From positions 1,922,001 to 1,986,000 of the forward strand of contig JAYJMM010000093.1 in assembly GCA_037349105.1 (NCBI GenBank): a stretch of DNA of 64,000 nucleotides, given 5' to 3'. The translations under genes and the position numbers were made by a program. Each line of letters begins with the position of its first letter. Position 1 is the stretch's first letter. The DNA comes from Limnomonas spitsbergensis. Its lineage: Eukaryota > Chlorophyta > Chlorophyceae > Chlamydomonadales. A model generated the notes under the pieces. The model did no database searches. It saw only the letters and a program-made list of their open reading frames with translations, and was not told the origin of the DNA. This document shows positions 13,801-23,231 of this stretch, piece after piece.

Positions 13801-16800
13801 GCGGAGCCTTCATCGGCGCAGTGTTTTACGTCGCGGCAGCAACTTCGCCGACGCTCTTTGTGTTTGACTACCTCCATGCGGTAGCCATTGAGCAGTGGCG
13901 GCTGATCCCTCTGGGGCTCATGGCGGGCCTGACAGGTGCGCATTAACCACCAACCACCACCCAACCGCCAACCAACCAATGCCGGGCCTCATGGCGGGCT
14001 GAGCAGGTTGTGCACCAACCGTCGGCCAACCACATACTCAACGTGTGCCGTGGTGTAGCTGAATTGTAGCTGACACACCTGGAAGTAAAGGGTGGCACAT
14101 GTAGTAATGTTGTCTTGTGGACAGTCTTATTCCAATGTTGTAAGTCAAACCGAATGATTTTTTTTCCTGGCTGGATGTTGGGTTCTGTGCCACGCAGCTG
14201 GACACGACTTTTTATTATAGAGCGCGCCAGGCCACCTAGTTGAGGGTTTAGGGTTTAAGGTTGTTATAGAGTGCGCCAGGCCACCTAGCTTAGGGTTTAG
14301 GGTTATTATAGAGCGCGCCAAGCCACCTCGGGGGGGGATGCCAAGCGGCTGCAACTGGATGTTTTAGGACCAAACCTTGGCCGGCCTACGGTCGATAGCC
14401 CCAGCTACAGGTTTTAGTGTAACACGCGCTGCCTGCAGTGGGACTGGTTGAAACTGAAGTGTAGCTTAAGCACCGTGAAATAAAAAAGTGTGACCAAGGG
14501 GGTCCCGGTGTGTGGGGGAAGGGGGGGTACCGCGTTGATACCGGTAGCCTCTTACCATGCTTGGCATAGTGGCCAGTGGAGTTACCGTACCGTAGATTTG
14601 ATTTGCCTTCCCTCGGGTCAATCAATTATTTCTTTTAATGCTGCCCTCGGGGCAAAATCAGTTGTTTAATGCTGCCCTCTAGGCAGATTATTTTTTAATC
14701 CGTTCCCTCGGCACCGAAATTCGCTTAAGAACAGTGTTAAAAAGCCTCACAGCTGCCATGTATTACATTCAGTTCAACCAAAAACATCAGCAGAGAAACA
14801 ATCATCGAAGGACACTCGACAAAACTGATGACCCTCAACATGGTACCAGTACAACATGCAGGCCTCCCATCGATGTCTATGCAGATATAGGACCGGCACT
14901 ACCAAAACAATTGAGTTCAACGCTTGTACATGACAGAGTAGTAGCCCTTGAAGACAAGCTTAGAGCACCCCTTGCCCTTTCTCACGCCCCCCTCAGACAC
15001 TGCTTTGATTCAACTGCCGACCCGCCATGCGCATGCCCTTTCGTAAGCAGTGGGTGCTGGCCCCAGCCCAGGCTCCTCAGCCATCATAAAGGTTGGATCC
15101 ATGCCAGGCTGGCCTTTCAAGGGGGGCACGATCCCCTGGGGAGCATATCAGATGAGAGATCGAAACCAGAGGACCACCACATGAGATCGAAATAAGAACC
15201 CAGGTCTGAACAGAGATCGAAATAAGAGAGCAGACCCTGTGACCACCGCCTTGTGACATCTTAAGCCATCACACTAGACCTCGAACTTGCAGCCTCTTTA
15301 CGAACAGCGCTTGAAAGCTCAGGCCTTGTACCGGTACGTTCGAAAATGCGGTACCCGTTGTACCAGACGTCGAATGAACGAACGGCGACAGGCGGTGGCG
15401 ACAGGGGCCTCGAGGACAGCGATTTTCGATCTTATCAATATTTAATATTCGCGCCCCTCAACCCAAATAATGAATATTTGATGGATCCCTTGGGCATAAC
15501 CCTCACCCCCAAACAACATTAATTATGAGGGAAGGCTATTCAAATCTACGGTAGTGTCAGTCTAAATTATTTGTATGGATCGTTTTTCAAGAAAACGAAT
15601 GGTTGATTTCGACGATTATTTACCGTACCCGTACCGTCAGTGTCAAATGGTATCCAATAGCTTTGGTTCCATGTTTTGGCCATGAATGAAGCCTGATTTT
15701 ATCCAGCATTGGCATGGAGATTTTTTTAACCCGAATTTGGTTCATCGAAATTACTTTAAAATTGGTTTTTGTGAAATACAGCCATCTTAGTCAAGGGAAC
15801 CACACATGCCACACTGCACTACTTGCTCTAAAGCAGCTGCTGCCTCATAGCCTCAACCTGCTCTGGCGGCATGCAGCGCAACCGCGGCTTTCCCATCGGC
15901 ATTTGGAGCATCCCAAAACCCTTGCATCTGACCCTAGGGCTGGGGGATCAGCTTGTCCACGCCCGGGCCCATGCCCACGCCCGCGTCCGCTCACTGCTCC
16001 ATTGACACCTGCTCTTTGTTCGCCCTCCTCGCTGCTGGAGCTGGTGCTATCTGCCTCCTCTTCTGAGATGCCGATCGAGTAGCTCATTCGCAAACTTGCA
16101 TTTGCGGGAAGAAACGTGTGCGGGAACGTCCCATCCAAACGAATCGTCGCCCGCCCGCCTGACGATTGCTCGTCCCCGTACTGCAATTCTTCGGCCTCTG
16201 TCGCGTCTGCGTCTGCTATTGCTGCTCTTATTGCATATCAGATATATGCAAGTTCTAGCTTGCATCTTGAATTTGAGGAGAAAGCGCGGCAAAAACACAT
16301 TTTTCCGCACAAAATACGACTTTTACGACTATCCAGCTTTGCTTCGACCATTTTAATTTTGAAGGCCCCTTTATCCATAGTGGTTTCATGTTTTGAGACC
16401 ATAGTGGATACCAATCGACACTGATAGTACGGTATACCAAAACGAAAAAACGAACAAAAACGAACATGTTTTACCCCAAACCCTGAAAATAGCGCCAACA
16501 CCAAGCGCAACGCCGTTCACCGTATAGACAATTCCCTCCTATCAAAAAATTATCAATATGACAAGGCAGCCTTATTATGCCGAGCCATTCGCCAGGGCGA
16601 AGGCCACACGGGAACAAGCACCAGATGCGCCTCCCAGAGCAAAATCGAACCGTTGACTCGGGACAAAAACAGATTCCAATCAGAAAAACGAACAGCATGA
16701 CTGGGGCACAATAAGGTTTTAAAACAACGAACGAACTCAGAATGAAACAAATTTGAAAAACCAATACGGTACCGGTACCTGTTTTAAATCGGGAAAATTA

Positions 16801-17694
16801 AAATAGCCTCTTGCGGCGCTCTTTTCTCCCCCGCTAGCTTGCGCGCCCTCTCACCGTTGTATAGCTGTCGGAAAGCATTCGGTCCTTTTTATTTTGTAAA
16901 TCCACCTGCCGACGGTGCTTGGGCAGGTTCCTATATGAAATCCACAGGGTTTAGGGTTTAAGGATGAAATGGAGGTGCTTGGATGAACTCCACACGGAAG
17001 TTGTCAGACAGACGTACTTAATGCGCCACACATCCACACTTGTTCCATCCTGCTTGTGCAGGTTCACTTCTAGATTCTTACGAGGCGCCATCAATTTCAT
17101 TTAGTCATGTCTAGGATCGATTTTTTGGTATCGGAATCCCGTGAGAGCGCGCCGTTGGCGCAACAACAAAATCTGTCAACTTAAAATAATTAAATCTATC
17201 AAGCTCCTGAATGTTGGATACTAAACGGTGGATAACTAACCCGTGAAAGATGTTTACTTGTTAGAATCTACAATCACTCTTATATTGTGGACTTCAATTT
17301 CTTGCATTCCCGGTACACAAGTCCTACCGAGTACCGTCCAGAGACTCTGTTTGTCTCTGGTTTCACCTGAAGGCAACTGGGCGCTGCCGCCGCCACGCAG
17401 CGTTCACGCGGTCGGAATACGGTATCGGTACATCAAGTGGTTCCATTTAAACATTACAACGTGCCTCCGTCCGCCTGTATGTCTCTAGGGTCCCTCCTGG
17501 ATTCCGTACTGGGCGCTACGTTGCAGTACAGCGGTTACAATGAAGCCACCGGCCGGATCACCGGGCGGCCTGGACCTGGCGTGAGCCACATCTCTGGCCT
17601 GCCGATCCTGTCCAACAACGCCGTCAACCTGGTCAGCGCGTCGTGCACCGCGCTGCTGACGGCGTTCGCGGCGCTCAAGACGTTCGGCTTCTGA
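1879..17694 (+). CDS. TMEM19/DUF92 family integral membrane protein (PGR/VTE6-like), 7 exons
   Basis: Exons 1879-2964, 5183-5295, 6830-6956, 11226-11369, 12141-12242, 13752-13935 and 17489-17694 join in frame to 653 codons plus TGA. All have GT donors and AG acceptors. Family landmarks appear in order: [17 protein letters not shown] (exon 2), [12 protein letters not shown] and [10 protein letters not shown] (exon 3), [10 protein letters not shown] with PRLIT (exon 5), [10 protein letters not shown] (exon 6), and [28 protein letters not shown] and NNAVNL (exon 7). Hydrophobic segments fall between them. DUF92 proteins are multi-pass membrane proteins. Plant VTE6 phosphorylates phytyl phosphate for tocopherol synthesis and PGR affects sugar response; which role applies here is unknown. 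The first 362 residues are a long Ser/Ala/Pro-rich extension, perhaps a plastid transit region plus a disordered linker, ending in one hydrophobic segment. I chose the ATG at 1879 because the longer frame has no upstream ATG. The first exon is the least certain part. Confidence 0.9.
2941..3090 (+). repeat. Decayed copy of exon 1 end plus donor (TMEM19 intron 1)
   Basis: The exon 1 end 'gcatgcgtttgggttggtcg' with 'tacag|gtaagc' is echoed at about 3053-3085 by 'gcatgcgttcgacttattag' with 'cgcag|gtacg'. This is a weak example of the donor-edge duplications described in the findings. Confidence 0.5.
3488..3542. repeat. Perfect 17-bp inverted repeat (hairpin)
   Basis: The arms 3488-3504 (aaatccggacggcagtt) and 3526-3542 are exact reverse complements around a 21-base GC-rich centre. 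It lies in intron 1 of the TMEM19-like gene and could be a small palindromic element or a cruciform-forming site. Confidence 0.85.
4380..5182 (+). repeat. Six decaying copies of the exon 2 acceptor and exon start
   Basis: Units of roughly 110-150 bp each resemble the true exon 2 boundary, 'ctgcag|tggtgtgc...tgtgtgtggcgg', followed by 'ggcctacggc' and an AT-rich tail 'ctttctgatac'. Copies start near 4413, 4536, 4655, 4820, 4950 and 5062; the intact exon follows at 5183. Only the last copy reads through into the conserved [11 protein letters not shown] coding sequence, so it is the real exon. Confidence 0.85.
5720..6570 (+). repeat. Three dispersed copies of the exon 3 acceptor and exon start (intron 2)
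   Basis: The true exon 3 start at 6830 reads 'cttcgctttggtgcaacact' then 'gctggccttctat'. Diverged versions occur at about 5727-5765, 6298-6340 and 6515-6545, each with 'ctggc' plus 't(t/c)ctat/ttttat'-like sequence and an AG or cAG in front. They interrupt otherwise unrelated intron DNA. Confidence 0.7.
7628..7710 (+). repeat. Short (TCC)n tract
   Basis: A short imperfect TCC run in intron 3. It creates a serine-rich spurious open frame. Confidence 0.8.
7780..8010 (+). repeat. Interspersed repeat, copy 1
   Basis: Sequence from 'ccgtagattcgaatagcc' through 'gtgagggttatgccc' and 'catcaaatattcattatt' to a 'gaggggcgcga' motif recurs in reverse complement at 15420-15560. The pair shows a mobile or formerly mobile family, but neither copy encodes anything. 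Confidence 0.7.
8186..8484 (+). repeat. 12-13-bp minisatellite (aagcccttgatcc)n
   Basis: About 23 tandem units of 'aagcccttgatcc' with variants such as 'gaagcccttgatcc' and 'taagcccttcatcc', in intron 3 of the TMEM19-like gene. It produces a false repetitive open frame on the minus strand. Confidence 0.95.
8600..11225 (+). repeat. 108-bp minisatellite made of the exon 4 acceptor plus exon start
   Basis: About 20 near-identical 108-bp units (9052-11225) follow roughly four diverged copies (near 8613, 8776, 8890 and 8995). Each unit holds 'tatgtag|gtgtgctgcaacgcc' followed by 'ctggtgctcaccatactggc', a copy of the exon 4 boundary at 11226, then 'ccctgaaccctgag' filler. Variants recur in a fixed order, giving a 5-unit (540-bp) higher-order repeat twice, then a 3-unit version twice. 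The large open frames on the minus strand (for example 9406-11301) arise because the unit length is divisible by three; they are not genes. Confidence 0.95.
11490..11970 (+). repeat. Diverged copies of the exon 4 end (intron 4)
   Basis: The exon 4 end 'ctggaggtctggcgctgtca' with 'ggcagctacggcactgatggg' is echoed near 11497, 11692, 11812 and 11930 ('ctggaggggttgcgttgtca', 'ggctgccactgtgct'). The copies lie within 600 bp downstream of the donor. Confidence 0.6.
12225..13600 (+). repeat. Donor-edge tandem copies of the exon 5 end, split by a TIR element
   Basis: The exon 5 end plus donor 'gcctgtgcgcaag|gtatgtg' with 'cctcgcgcatag' recurs near 12310, 13420, 13495 and 13580 in units beginning 'atgattgggtggcctgtgcg'. 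The TIR element at 12338-13373 lies between the units, suggesting it inserted into an existing array. Confidence 0.85.
12338..13373 (+). mobile_element. Non-autonomous TIR DNA transposon, copy A
   Basis: The ends form imperfect terminal inverted repeats: left 'taccgtactatcagtgtcga', right in reverse complement 'taccgtaccgtcagtgtcaa', both followed by 'tggtat'. The 1036-bp element has no transposase. It contains four 42-bp tandem units (about 13156-13322, 'catgccaatgctggataaaa'). A second copy in the opposite orientation lies at 15621-16434 in the next intron. Confidence 0.8.
13625..13715 (+). repeat. Decayed copy of an exon 6 segment upstream of exon 6
   Basis: The stretch from 'cctccattttggatggtgtc' to 'cctcgccttcgctgtttggc' parallels exon 6 coding sequence (about 13790-13862: 'cctccatttttggcggagcc' to 'cttcgccgacgctctttg'). 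It ends about 40 bp before the true acceptor at 13752. It has no intact reading frame. Confidence 0.7.
13975..14030 (+). repeat. Duplicate of the exon 6 end plus donor
   Basis: Exon 6 ends 'ctcatggcgggcctgacag|gt'. About 50 bp into the intron, 'gggcctcatggcgggctgag' with 'cag|gtt' repeats it, followed by similar 'caccaacc' sequence. Confidence 0.8.
15420..15560 (-). repeat. Interspersed repeat, copy 2 (inverted relative to 7780-8010)
   Basis: In reverse complement it matches copy 1, including 'gtgagggttatgccca' and 'catcaaatattcattatt'. The two copies lie in introns 3 and 6 of the same gene. Confidence 0.7.
15621..16434 (-). mobile_element. Non-autonomous TIR DNA transposon, copy B
   Basis: This is the reverse-complement counterpart of copy A, with the same terminal motifs ('gtaccgtcagtgtc' at the left, 'gacactgatagtacggta' at the right) and shared internal sequence such as the 'ggacgagcaatcgtcag' region in reverse complement. 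It is shorter (814 bp), partly because it has a single 42-bp unit instead of four. It has no coding capacity. Confidence 0.8.
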
Positions 17695-17815
17695 ACAGTC
17701 AAGCTGCTCAGTGTGTCGTGCACCGCGCTGCTGACGGCGTTCGTGGCGCTCAAGACGTTTGGCTTATGGACAGCCAAGCTGACCAGTGTGTCGTGCACCG
17801 CGCTGCTGACTCCTG
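17695..17815 (+). repeat. Tandem copies of the TMEM19-like 3' coding end after the stop
   Basis: The last coding stretch 'gtcgtgcaccgcgctgctga' then 'cggcgttcg..gcgctcaaga' is repeated once almost completely (17718-17767) and once partly (17790-17811), each preceded by 'agt(g)t'. The copies lie beyond the TGA at 17692-17694. Confidence 0.92.
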
Positions 17816-18880
17816 GTTGTTTCATGTCCACGGAGAGGTGGCGAAATTAATCCTGGCAGTGGAGGCCGTCAGGGACAGGCGGGTTGGAATCCCCCTCTAA
17901 TGACGGCAAGTGGCATTGGAGTCCGTCAGTGGGGGCAGTCCTGGCAGTTCCAGTCCTGACAGTTTGACAGTGGCAGTTCTGGCAGTTTGACAGTGGCAGT
18001 CTTGGCAGTTTGACAGTGGCACTCCTGGTAGTTTGACAGTGGCAGTCCTGGCAGTTTGACAGTGGCAGTCCTGGCAGTTTGACAGAGGCAGTCCTGGCAG
18101 TTTGACAGTGGCAGTCCTGGCAGTTTGACTGTGGCAGTGGCAGTGTAGGCCATCGGGGATATAGGGGCGGGAGATACCCTGTTGATATGAAGACAACAAG
18201 CTTGTATGCTTTTCCCTCTGAAGGATGGTGGCGCCTAGTCTGATTGCGGGAAATCAGGAAGCGCGTGTGTTTAAGGTCATGAAGGTGCCCCTTGGGCTGG
18301 GCTGGGCTGGGCTGGGCATTGCTGTTGTCTGATTGGGCTTGAGTTGTTGTCTGACTGGTCTTGCGAGCCAGTCGTCCAACGGACCACGAATCTGTTGATA
18401 TCAAACCAGGCTGTCTTTTATATAATTTTAAGGCTGGGCATTCAAGATGATGAGCCTTCTAGTTCCTGCAGTCGTGAACAGACGGCGTTTGCATATACCT
18501 AGTGAATGGTGTCACACCGGTTGACTAAGTGAATGTTGTTACACCAGTTGACCAGCGAATGGTGTTACCCTTGTTGACCAAGCCGATGACGCCACACCCA
18601 TTGACCAAGTTACATATTTCTAAACCGTATGCCACCATGCCGTCCCTCCATGGAGGCCACGGAGAACGGATGCTCCCTAATGAGCAGAGTATTCATTGTT
18701 AACACATGCAACGGGATTGTTTCGTACTTGCCTTCTTTCCTCTCTTAAATGTTCCATACCAGGCAGTTGGATACCGAAGCGTAGACTTTTATGCATGGCC
18801 CATATGTGTAACATTGTTGAGTTGGTGAGTGCCACGCACCGCTTATACTCGTGCTGCACAGCAGTGCATTGAATGATTTA
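17816..18880. other. 3' flank of the TMEM19-like gene with a 23-bp minisatellite
   Basis: About nine units of 'ggcagtcctggcagtttgac' plus 'agt' occupy 17935-18140. A short 'gctgg' run sits near 18295-18318, and three 'gaatggtgtcacac..gttgac' units near 18500-18600. I see no gene. The 185-aa minus-strand open frame here is made of the repeat. Confidence 0.7.
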
Positions 18881-19624
18881 AGGTCGGGAGGGATTAAACA
18901 AGTACTAATAAACTCTTACAGAGCTTATAGTAGGAGCTTCTCGATTCATTGCTGTAACTCAATGAAATCAGCTCGATAACAGATGATAGCTCTAGCTACT
19001 TCACCTGGACTTCTTCGATACTGTTGACAGGATTCCGTAAAGCCTCGACTCCTGAGGTGCTTCTAGACTTCCTGGGACGATCTTGGGCGAATGTGGCCGT
19101 TGATCTGCTGTGATGAGCCGCTTGCTTGGCGACTTCTGGTGATTGAAGATATCTCTGATTAATCAGATGGTCGACTTGGAGCCACAGGAAAGGCTTTGTA
19201 GTGGAGATGTGATGGTTGGGTGGTGGTAATATCCAGCTGTAGGATTGGAGATATGCCTTGTTAAGAGGCAGGAATAACTCTAATTGCTGCTGATAGTCGA
19301 CTGTTGGCCTAGATGCTCTGCCAGCTTCGTATTAGGAAACTTGTTGATGCTTATAGGGTCGTTGTTGGCCTAGATGCTCTGCCAGTTTCCCCTTAGTAAG
19401 ACTTGGTGACGATTAACTTGCAGAAGCGATATTCAAGAACAATAGCTGAGAACGTTGAGAGTCAATTGAAGGCCGTGAAATCGCAGTAAGAAAGAAAAAG
19501 TAAAGGACCCAGTTCGGGATCCTCTAAGACGGCAAACACACTTGTTCATGTTCACACATAACTTCCAACCGAAAAGCGGTTGGCGCGGTCAAACGCACGG
19601 TGCAGTCATACGTCGTGACAGCTG

Positions 19625-19679
19625 TCGCGGCACAGGGGTGCACCCTAAGGAATGGGTGCACCAAGCAAAAAGAATACAA
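19625..19679 (+). repeat. 55-bp perfect inverted repeat, left arm
   Basis: It is an exact reverse complement of 25592-25646. Within the arm, 'ggtgcacc' occurs twice around 'ctaaggaatg'. The two arms bracket the retrotransposon remnant. Confidence 0.9.
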
Positions 19680-20438
19680 GACATTCCCCCCACAGATCGA
19701 AAATCACTGGAGGTGGTTATTTGCAAAAACGACAGCGATTAAGAACTGCGTCTTGTTAACTATCTCACACATCTCAAAGAAAAATAGCCTTCGGATATGA
19801 TGAGCACGCTTGTGGCTTTTGCACGTGCAACTCGCCACATCACGTCTTTGGGACCTCTTCAGCTAAAGAGCCCAGTCTCCTAGCCATCGCTGTTCGCCCT
19901 TTAACAGACTACGTCAGCTCACTGATGCCACCTTAACAATGGTAGACACCCTATACAAACTTCTCAACCCCTTCGAGGACTTAAAACCCCGTCAACAAAG
20001 GAAAAACGATGAAGATGTCTATAGGCTCGCGCCTAGACATATGAGATGCCACCTCACGGTAGACACCTCCTAACTATCTGAGACTATGTGTAACATGCAC
20101 TGCCTTCCCTCCCAGATATTGAAAACTGCACATAATTTTTGTTTGTTTGTTTGTAACCATATACCGCCCTGGGATATACAGTTGAGCAAATACAATGCTC
20201 CCCATCTTGAGACGCGTCATGTTGTACATCTTCAGCTTCATCTTCAGCTCCTCCTTCAGCTGTATCCTTCCACACCATCTATCCACCACCACCAACTCTG
20301 ACCTAATTCCCAGCTCCAGTGAGCTCTCAAACCTCCATCCTAATTCCCAGCTCCAGTGAGCTCTCAAGCTCCATCCTAATTCCCAGCTCCAGTGAGCTCT
20401 CAAGCTCCATCCTAATTCCCAGCTCCAGTGAGCTCTCA

Positions 20439-20492
20439 ATTTAGCGAGGTTAAGATGCCCCCCCTTTAGGGGGGGCCTTAACCTCGCTAAAT
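20439..20492. repeat. Near-perfect hairpin with 7C/7G core
   Basis: The arms 'atttagcgaggttaag' and its exact reverse complement flank a C7-TTTA-G7 core, with only a 2-base bulge. The sequence folds into a roughly 24-bp stem with a 4-base loop. It could be a palindromic insertion site, a small MITE or a small-RNA precursor. Confidence 0.9.
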
Positions 20493-20790
20493 CTCTAAAG
20501 CGCGGAGAATCATCGGGATAGCTCAGGGGCCCTCTCCATCCTAATTCCCAACTCCTTCCCCCCCCAGATCCAGAAGTATCTATTCCCCCCCCCAGCCCAA
20601 GCGCAGATCCAGCGCAGTTCCAGCGAAGATCCAGTGAAGATCCAGCGCAGATCCAGCAAAGATCCAGCAAAGATCCAGCTCCTTCCAGCTCCTTCCAGCT
20701 CCTCTTTCCGCCGTATCACCACAACCAATCACCGGAGTAGATGGAGAAAGCGCAGCTATATACCGGCGCTAGGGAGCAGCGCAGTATTAG

Positions 20791-22260
20791 CTAACGGATG
20801 AACGTGTGCATCGGTGGGATCATACGAGCCCGGATAGCCGCTGTTGCAAACACGAGGATCCACACCTTGTTGCTGCAACAGCCGTGAATAGATCGGTTAG
20901 CGCCCACAACTGCTGTGAAGCTGACAGACTGCAAAATGACCAGACGCCTTTCTTTCTGTAGTTGGGACAGCCACTCAAACCTTGCTGGATGACACGTAAG
21001 GAAATCTTGGGAGACTTAGCAGCAGGCCACGTGGCGTGCGTACTTGACCGCGAGAGCGCAGGAGATGTCAGCGTATTCAGCAGGAGGGTTTGTGATGAGG
21101 ACATGCAGTCCATGCTGTCGTAGTAGAAACTTGTAGGTGGAGGGTTGCAGTGGGTCAGCACAGTAGTCTGCAGGGACGTTGACACCGATGCCAGAGTTGG
21201 TGAGAACGTGGAGGGATCGAGGGTAAGGGTAAAGCTGGCTGTTCTGCAGAAGCCCGGTGGCTTGCCCATTATCCTTGAACAGCAAAAGAATGCTGGGGGA
21301 CAGGGATAGGTCGAGGCAGTCCAGAAGGGTGTTGCAGTCGCTGTCTTCAATGGTGAGAGGTGAAGGAGGGTAGAGTTGGTACGACCATCCTCCCGGCATC
21401 CTGTTGCCCAAGTAGACCGCAGCTTCATCGCGTTCCCGCCACACTCCAGGCATCAGAGACTTCAGGGCATCCACCGCATCTCCACGGACACCCCAGTTGA
21501 TGAAATCTGGGGGCACCCAAGGATGAGTGACATGGCTCTCGAGCCTTTTGTTGGGGATGCGGATTCTCACAGATGCACGGGTAGGGCGCTGGTCATCAGG
21601 TTGCACCTCCTCGGTGATTTCCTCCTCGCCGAAGACTGCGGCGGCTAGCTGCTCCCGCATTGCCTTGCTTCCGGCACCGCCCGAGGCGGTCCCGGCAAGA
21701 CAATCCGCGTCCTCTTCCCCGCCTTCAGCGGGTCCTTCTTCGTCATCCTCAACAGGGCCACCGCCATTGGCGGCTCCCATCACCCTTCCTGCCTTCTTCT
21801 GCTTAGCGCGCCGCAGCTTGTAACCCGTCACGGCGGCTACTGGTTCTTCCAGTTCCGCCGCAACATCACGTCGTGCAGCACCAGTAGCGTCAGCTCCAGC
21901 AGTCCTGCATTGCTCACAAATCCAGTAACCAGCAGGGACAGTAGAAAGCCGTGGTACCAAACAGTACGTGTGAGTGCCTCGACCACAGCTACCACACAGA
22001 ATCATTTTCTTAGCATTATCAGGCAACATACATCTCTGGCAAGGGAAGTCTGGTGCTGGCCTTTGCCATCTTTTGGATGGGGGTAAGAGTCCCTCTATGG
22101 GCAGGTGACATGGTGCACAGTTAATAGCGTTCTCAGCCACAGTCACCCCATTGCGACCAACCAGAACAATGACTACACTTGGACGTACGTACATCAACCA
22201 CTCGAAGCACGTAAGGTCTTGCAGTGGAGTGCAGCCGGTTCTCATCCCGCACATACACAA
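20791..22260 (-). pseudogene. Retroelement C-terminal region: PHD finger and NPP-type methyltransferase-like domain
   Basis: The frame opens upstream with the tail of the integrase (GRNGVTVAENAINCAPCHLP). A PHD-type zinc finger follows: CQRC, CGSC, a HTYC pair and CEQC, in Cys4-His-Cys3 spacing. After a basic and acidic linker comes a domain with VLITNPPAEYADI, similar in layout to the S/NPP motif domains I recall from green algal retroelement polyproteins. A TAA at 21016-21018 interrupts it; the same frame continues to a TAG at 20791-20793. The start is displaced by a frameshift near 22185 relative to the integrase. A PHD finger could tether integration to modified histones, as chromodomains do in chromoviruses; that is inference. 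Confidence 0.7.
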
Positions 22261-23212
22261 ACTGCCCCTCAGTATACTTAGCTATTGATGGAAGGTAACC
22301 ACCACTACGGAGCCTTGCGTAACGCAGGGTATCTCGCTGTTGAGCCACCAGAAGATTCTGGCCGACCATCACGCAGTTCTTGGCTAGCAATTCAGAACGG
22401 AACAGTACAAGTTCAGCAGCAGCATCCACATCCAGGTAATCCACTGCCTGATCCCCATTCAACCTTTCCATGATAGCGGGAGGGATGACTGGTTTGACAC
22501 AGGAAAACAGCAGCTGGTAGGGACTCATCAAGGTGCTGGCATGCTTTGTGACTCGGTACCCGAGTGCTATCCAGGGCACATACATGTCCCATTCTCGAGG
22601 CTCCCTTAAAACATGCAAGTGCCTTGATAATGCAGTTTTTACTGTCTTCACCAGCCTCTCCGCCTGCCCATTGGCTTGGGGATGGAAAGAACTGGTGACT
22701 ATATGATCAATAATGGCACGGACAAGCAGTGAGTCCATTTCACCTTGAAACTCCCCACCACCGTCTGTGACTACTTCAGCGCATGCCCCAAATCGTGCCA
22801 GAATGCTGTGCAGAAAATGGTAAGCTACTTCTTTAGATGATTTAGCAGTCATGGGAAATACCTCAACCCATTTAGAGTAGCTTTCTACAGCTACCATAAC
22901 ATAGGTGTGACCACGGTTAGAAGCCGTGTAAGGACCAGAAAGATCCAGATGCCATCGGTACATTAGTCCTCTGATGGGTAGGGGATGCATAACAGGCTGC
23001 ACAACATTGAACGATACTTCAGTGTAATCACAGGCCTCGCAGCACTGGACCACCCTCTTGCAGTCATTATATAATCCAACCCACCAGTGGGTCATCATGA
23101 CAAGCCCCGTTGTGCGGCGCCTACCATAATGACCATTTTCTACATGCATTTTGTGCACGAGTGCCAACCGGTCACCAGGGGGTGGTACCACCTTGGTTGT
23201 ACCGCCTGGCAT
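22133..23212 (-). CDS. Retroviral-type integrase (zinc-binding plus DDE core)
   Basis: The N-terminal HHCC zinc site is visible (HKMHVENGH ... CCEACD). The catalytic core follows, with the first Asp in HLDLSGPYTASNRG, the second in VTDGGGEF and the Glu in HPQANGQAERLVKTVK. The C-terminal part (GQFVYVRDENR ... RPYVLRVVDV) resembles the usual GPY/F-like DNA-binding tail, but the frame shifts at a duplicated 'gtac' near 22185, so the true protein ran on into the PHD region. The core itself is intact. Just upstream, in-frame residues (LYRR) suggest the ATG is internal to the former polyprotein. Confidence 0.92.
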   Translation of the reverse strand: MPGGTTKVVPPPGDRLALVHKMHVENGHYGRRRTTGLVMMTHWWVGLYNDCKRVVQCCEACDYTEVSFNVVQPVMHPLPIRGLMYRWHLDLSGPYTASNRGHTYVMVAVESYSKWVEVFPMTAKSSKEVAYHFLHSILARFGACAEVVTDGGGEFQGEMDSLLVRAIIDHIVTSSFHPQANGQAERLVKTVKTALSRHLHVLREPREWDMYVPWIALGYRVTKHASTLMSPYQLLFSCVKPVIPPAIMERLNGDQAVDYLDVDAAAELVLFRSELLAKNCVMVGQNLLVAQQRDTLRYARLRSGGYLPSIAKYTEGQFVYVRDENRLHSTARPYVLRVVDVRTSKCSHCSGWSQWGDCG

Positions 23213-23231
23213 TCGTCGATATAGAGTACTC

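Larger units (their letters stand above)
18881..20790. other. Unassigned DNA, possibly the 3' non-coding end of the retrotransposon
   Basis: I find no coding exon. A direct repeat 'gttggcctagatgctctgcc' occurs at about 19304 and 19364. Four tandem 'aattcccagctccagtgagc' units lie at about 20300-20440, and (gatccagc)-rich repeats at about 20600-20700. A 3' LTR of the minus-strand element would be expected in the right part, but I could not define one, and no matching 5' LTR is visible. Confidence 0.45.

Noticed and set aside
20820..21428. 202-codon minus-strand frame as a separate gene
   Set aside because: It overlaps the retroelement tail in another frame. The Cys/NPP motif region belongs to the overlapping frame, so this is a shadow.
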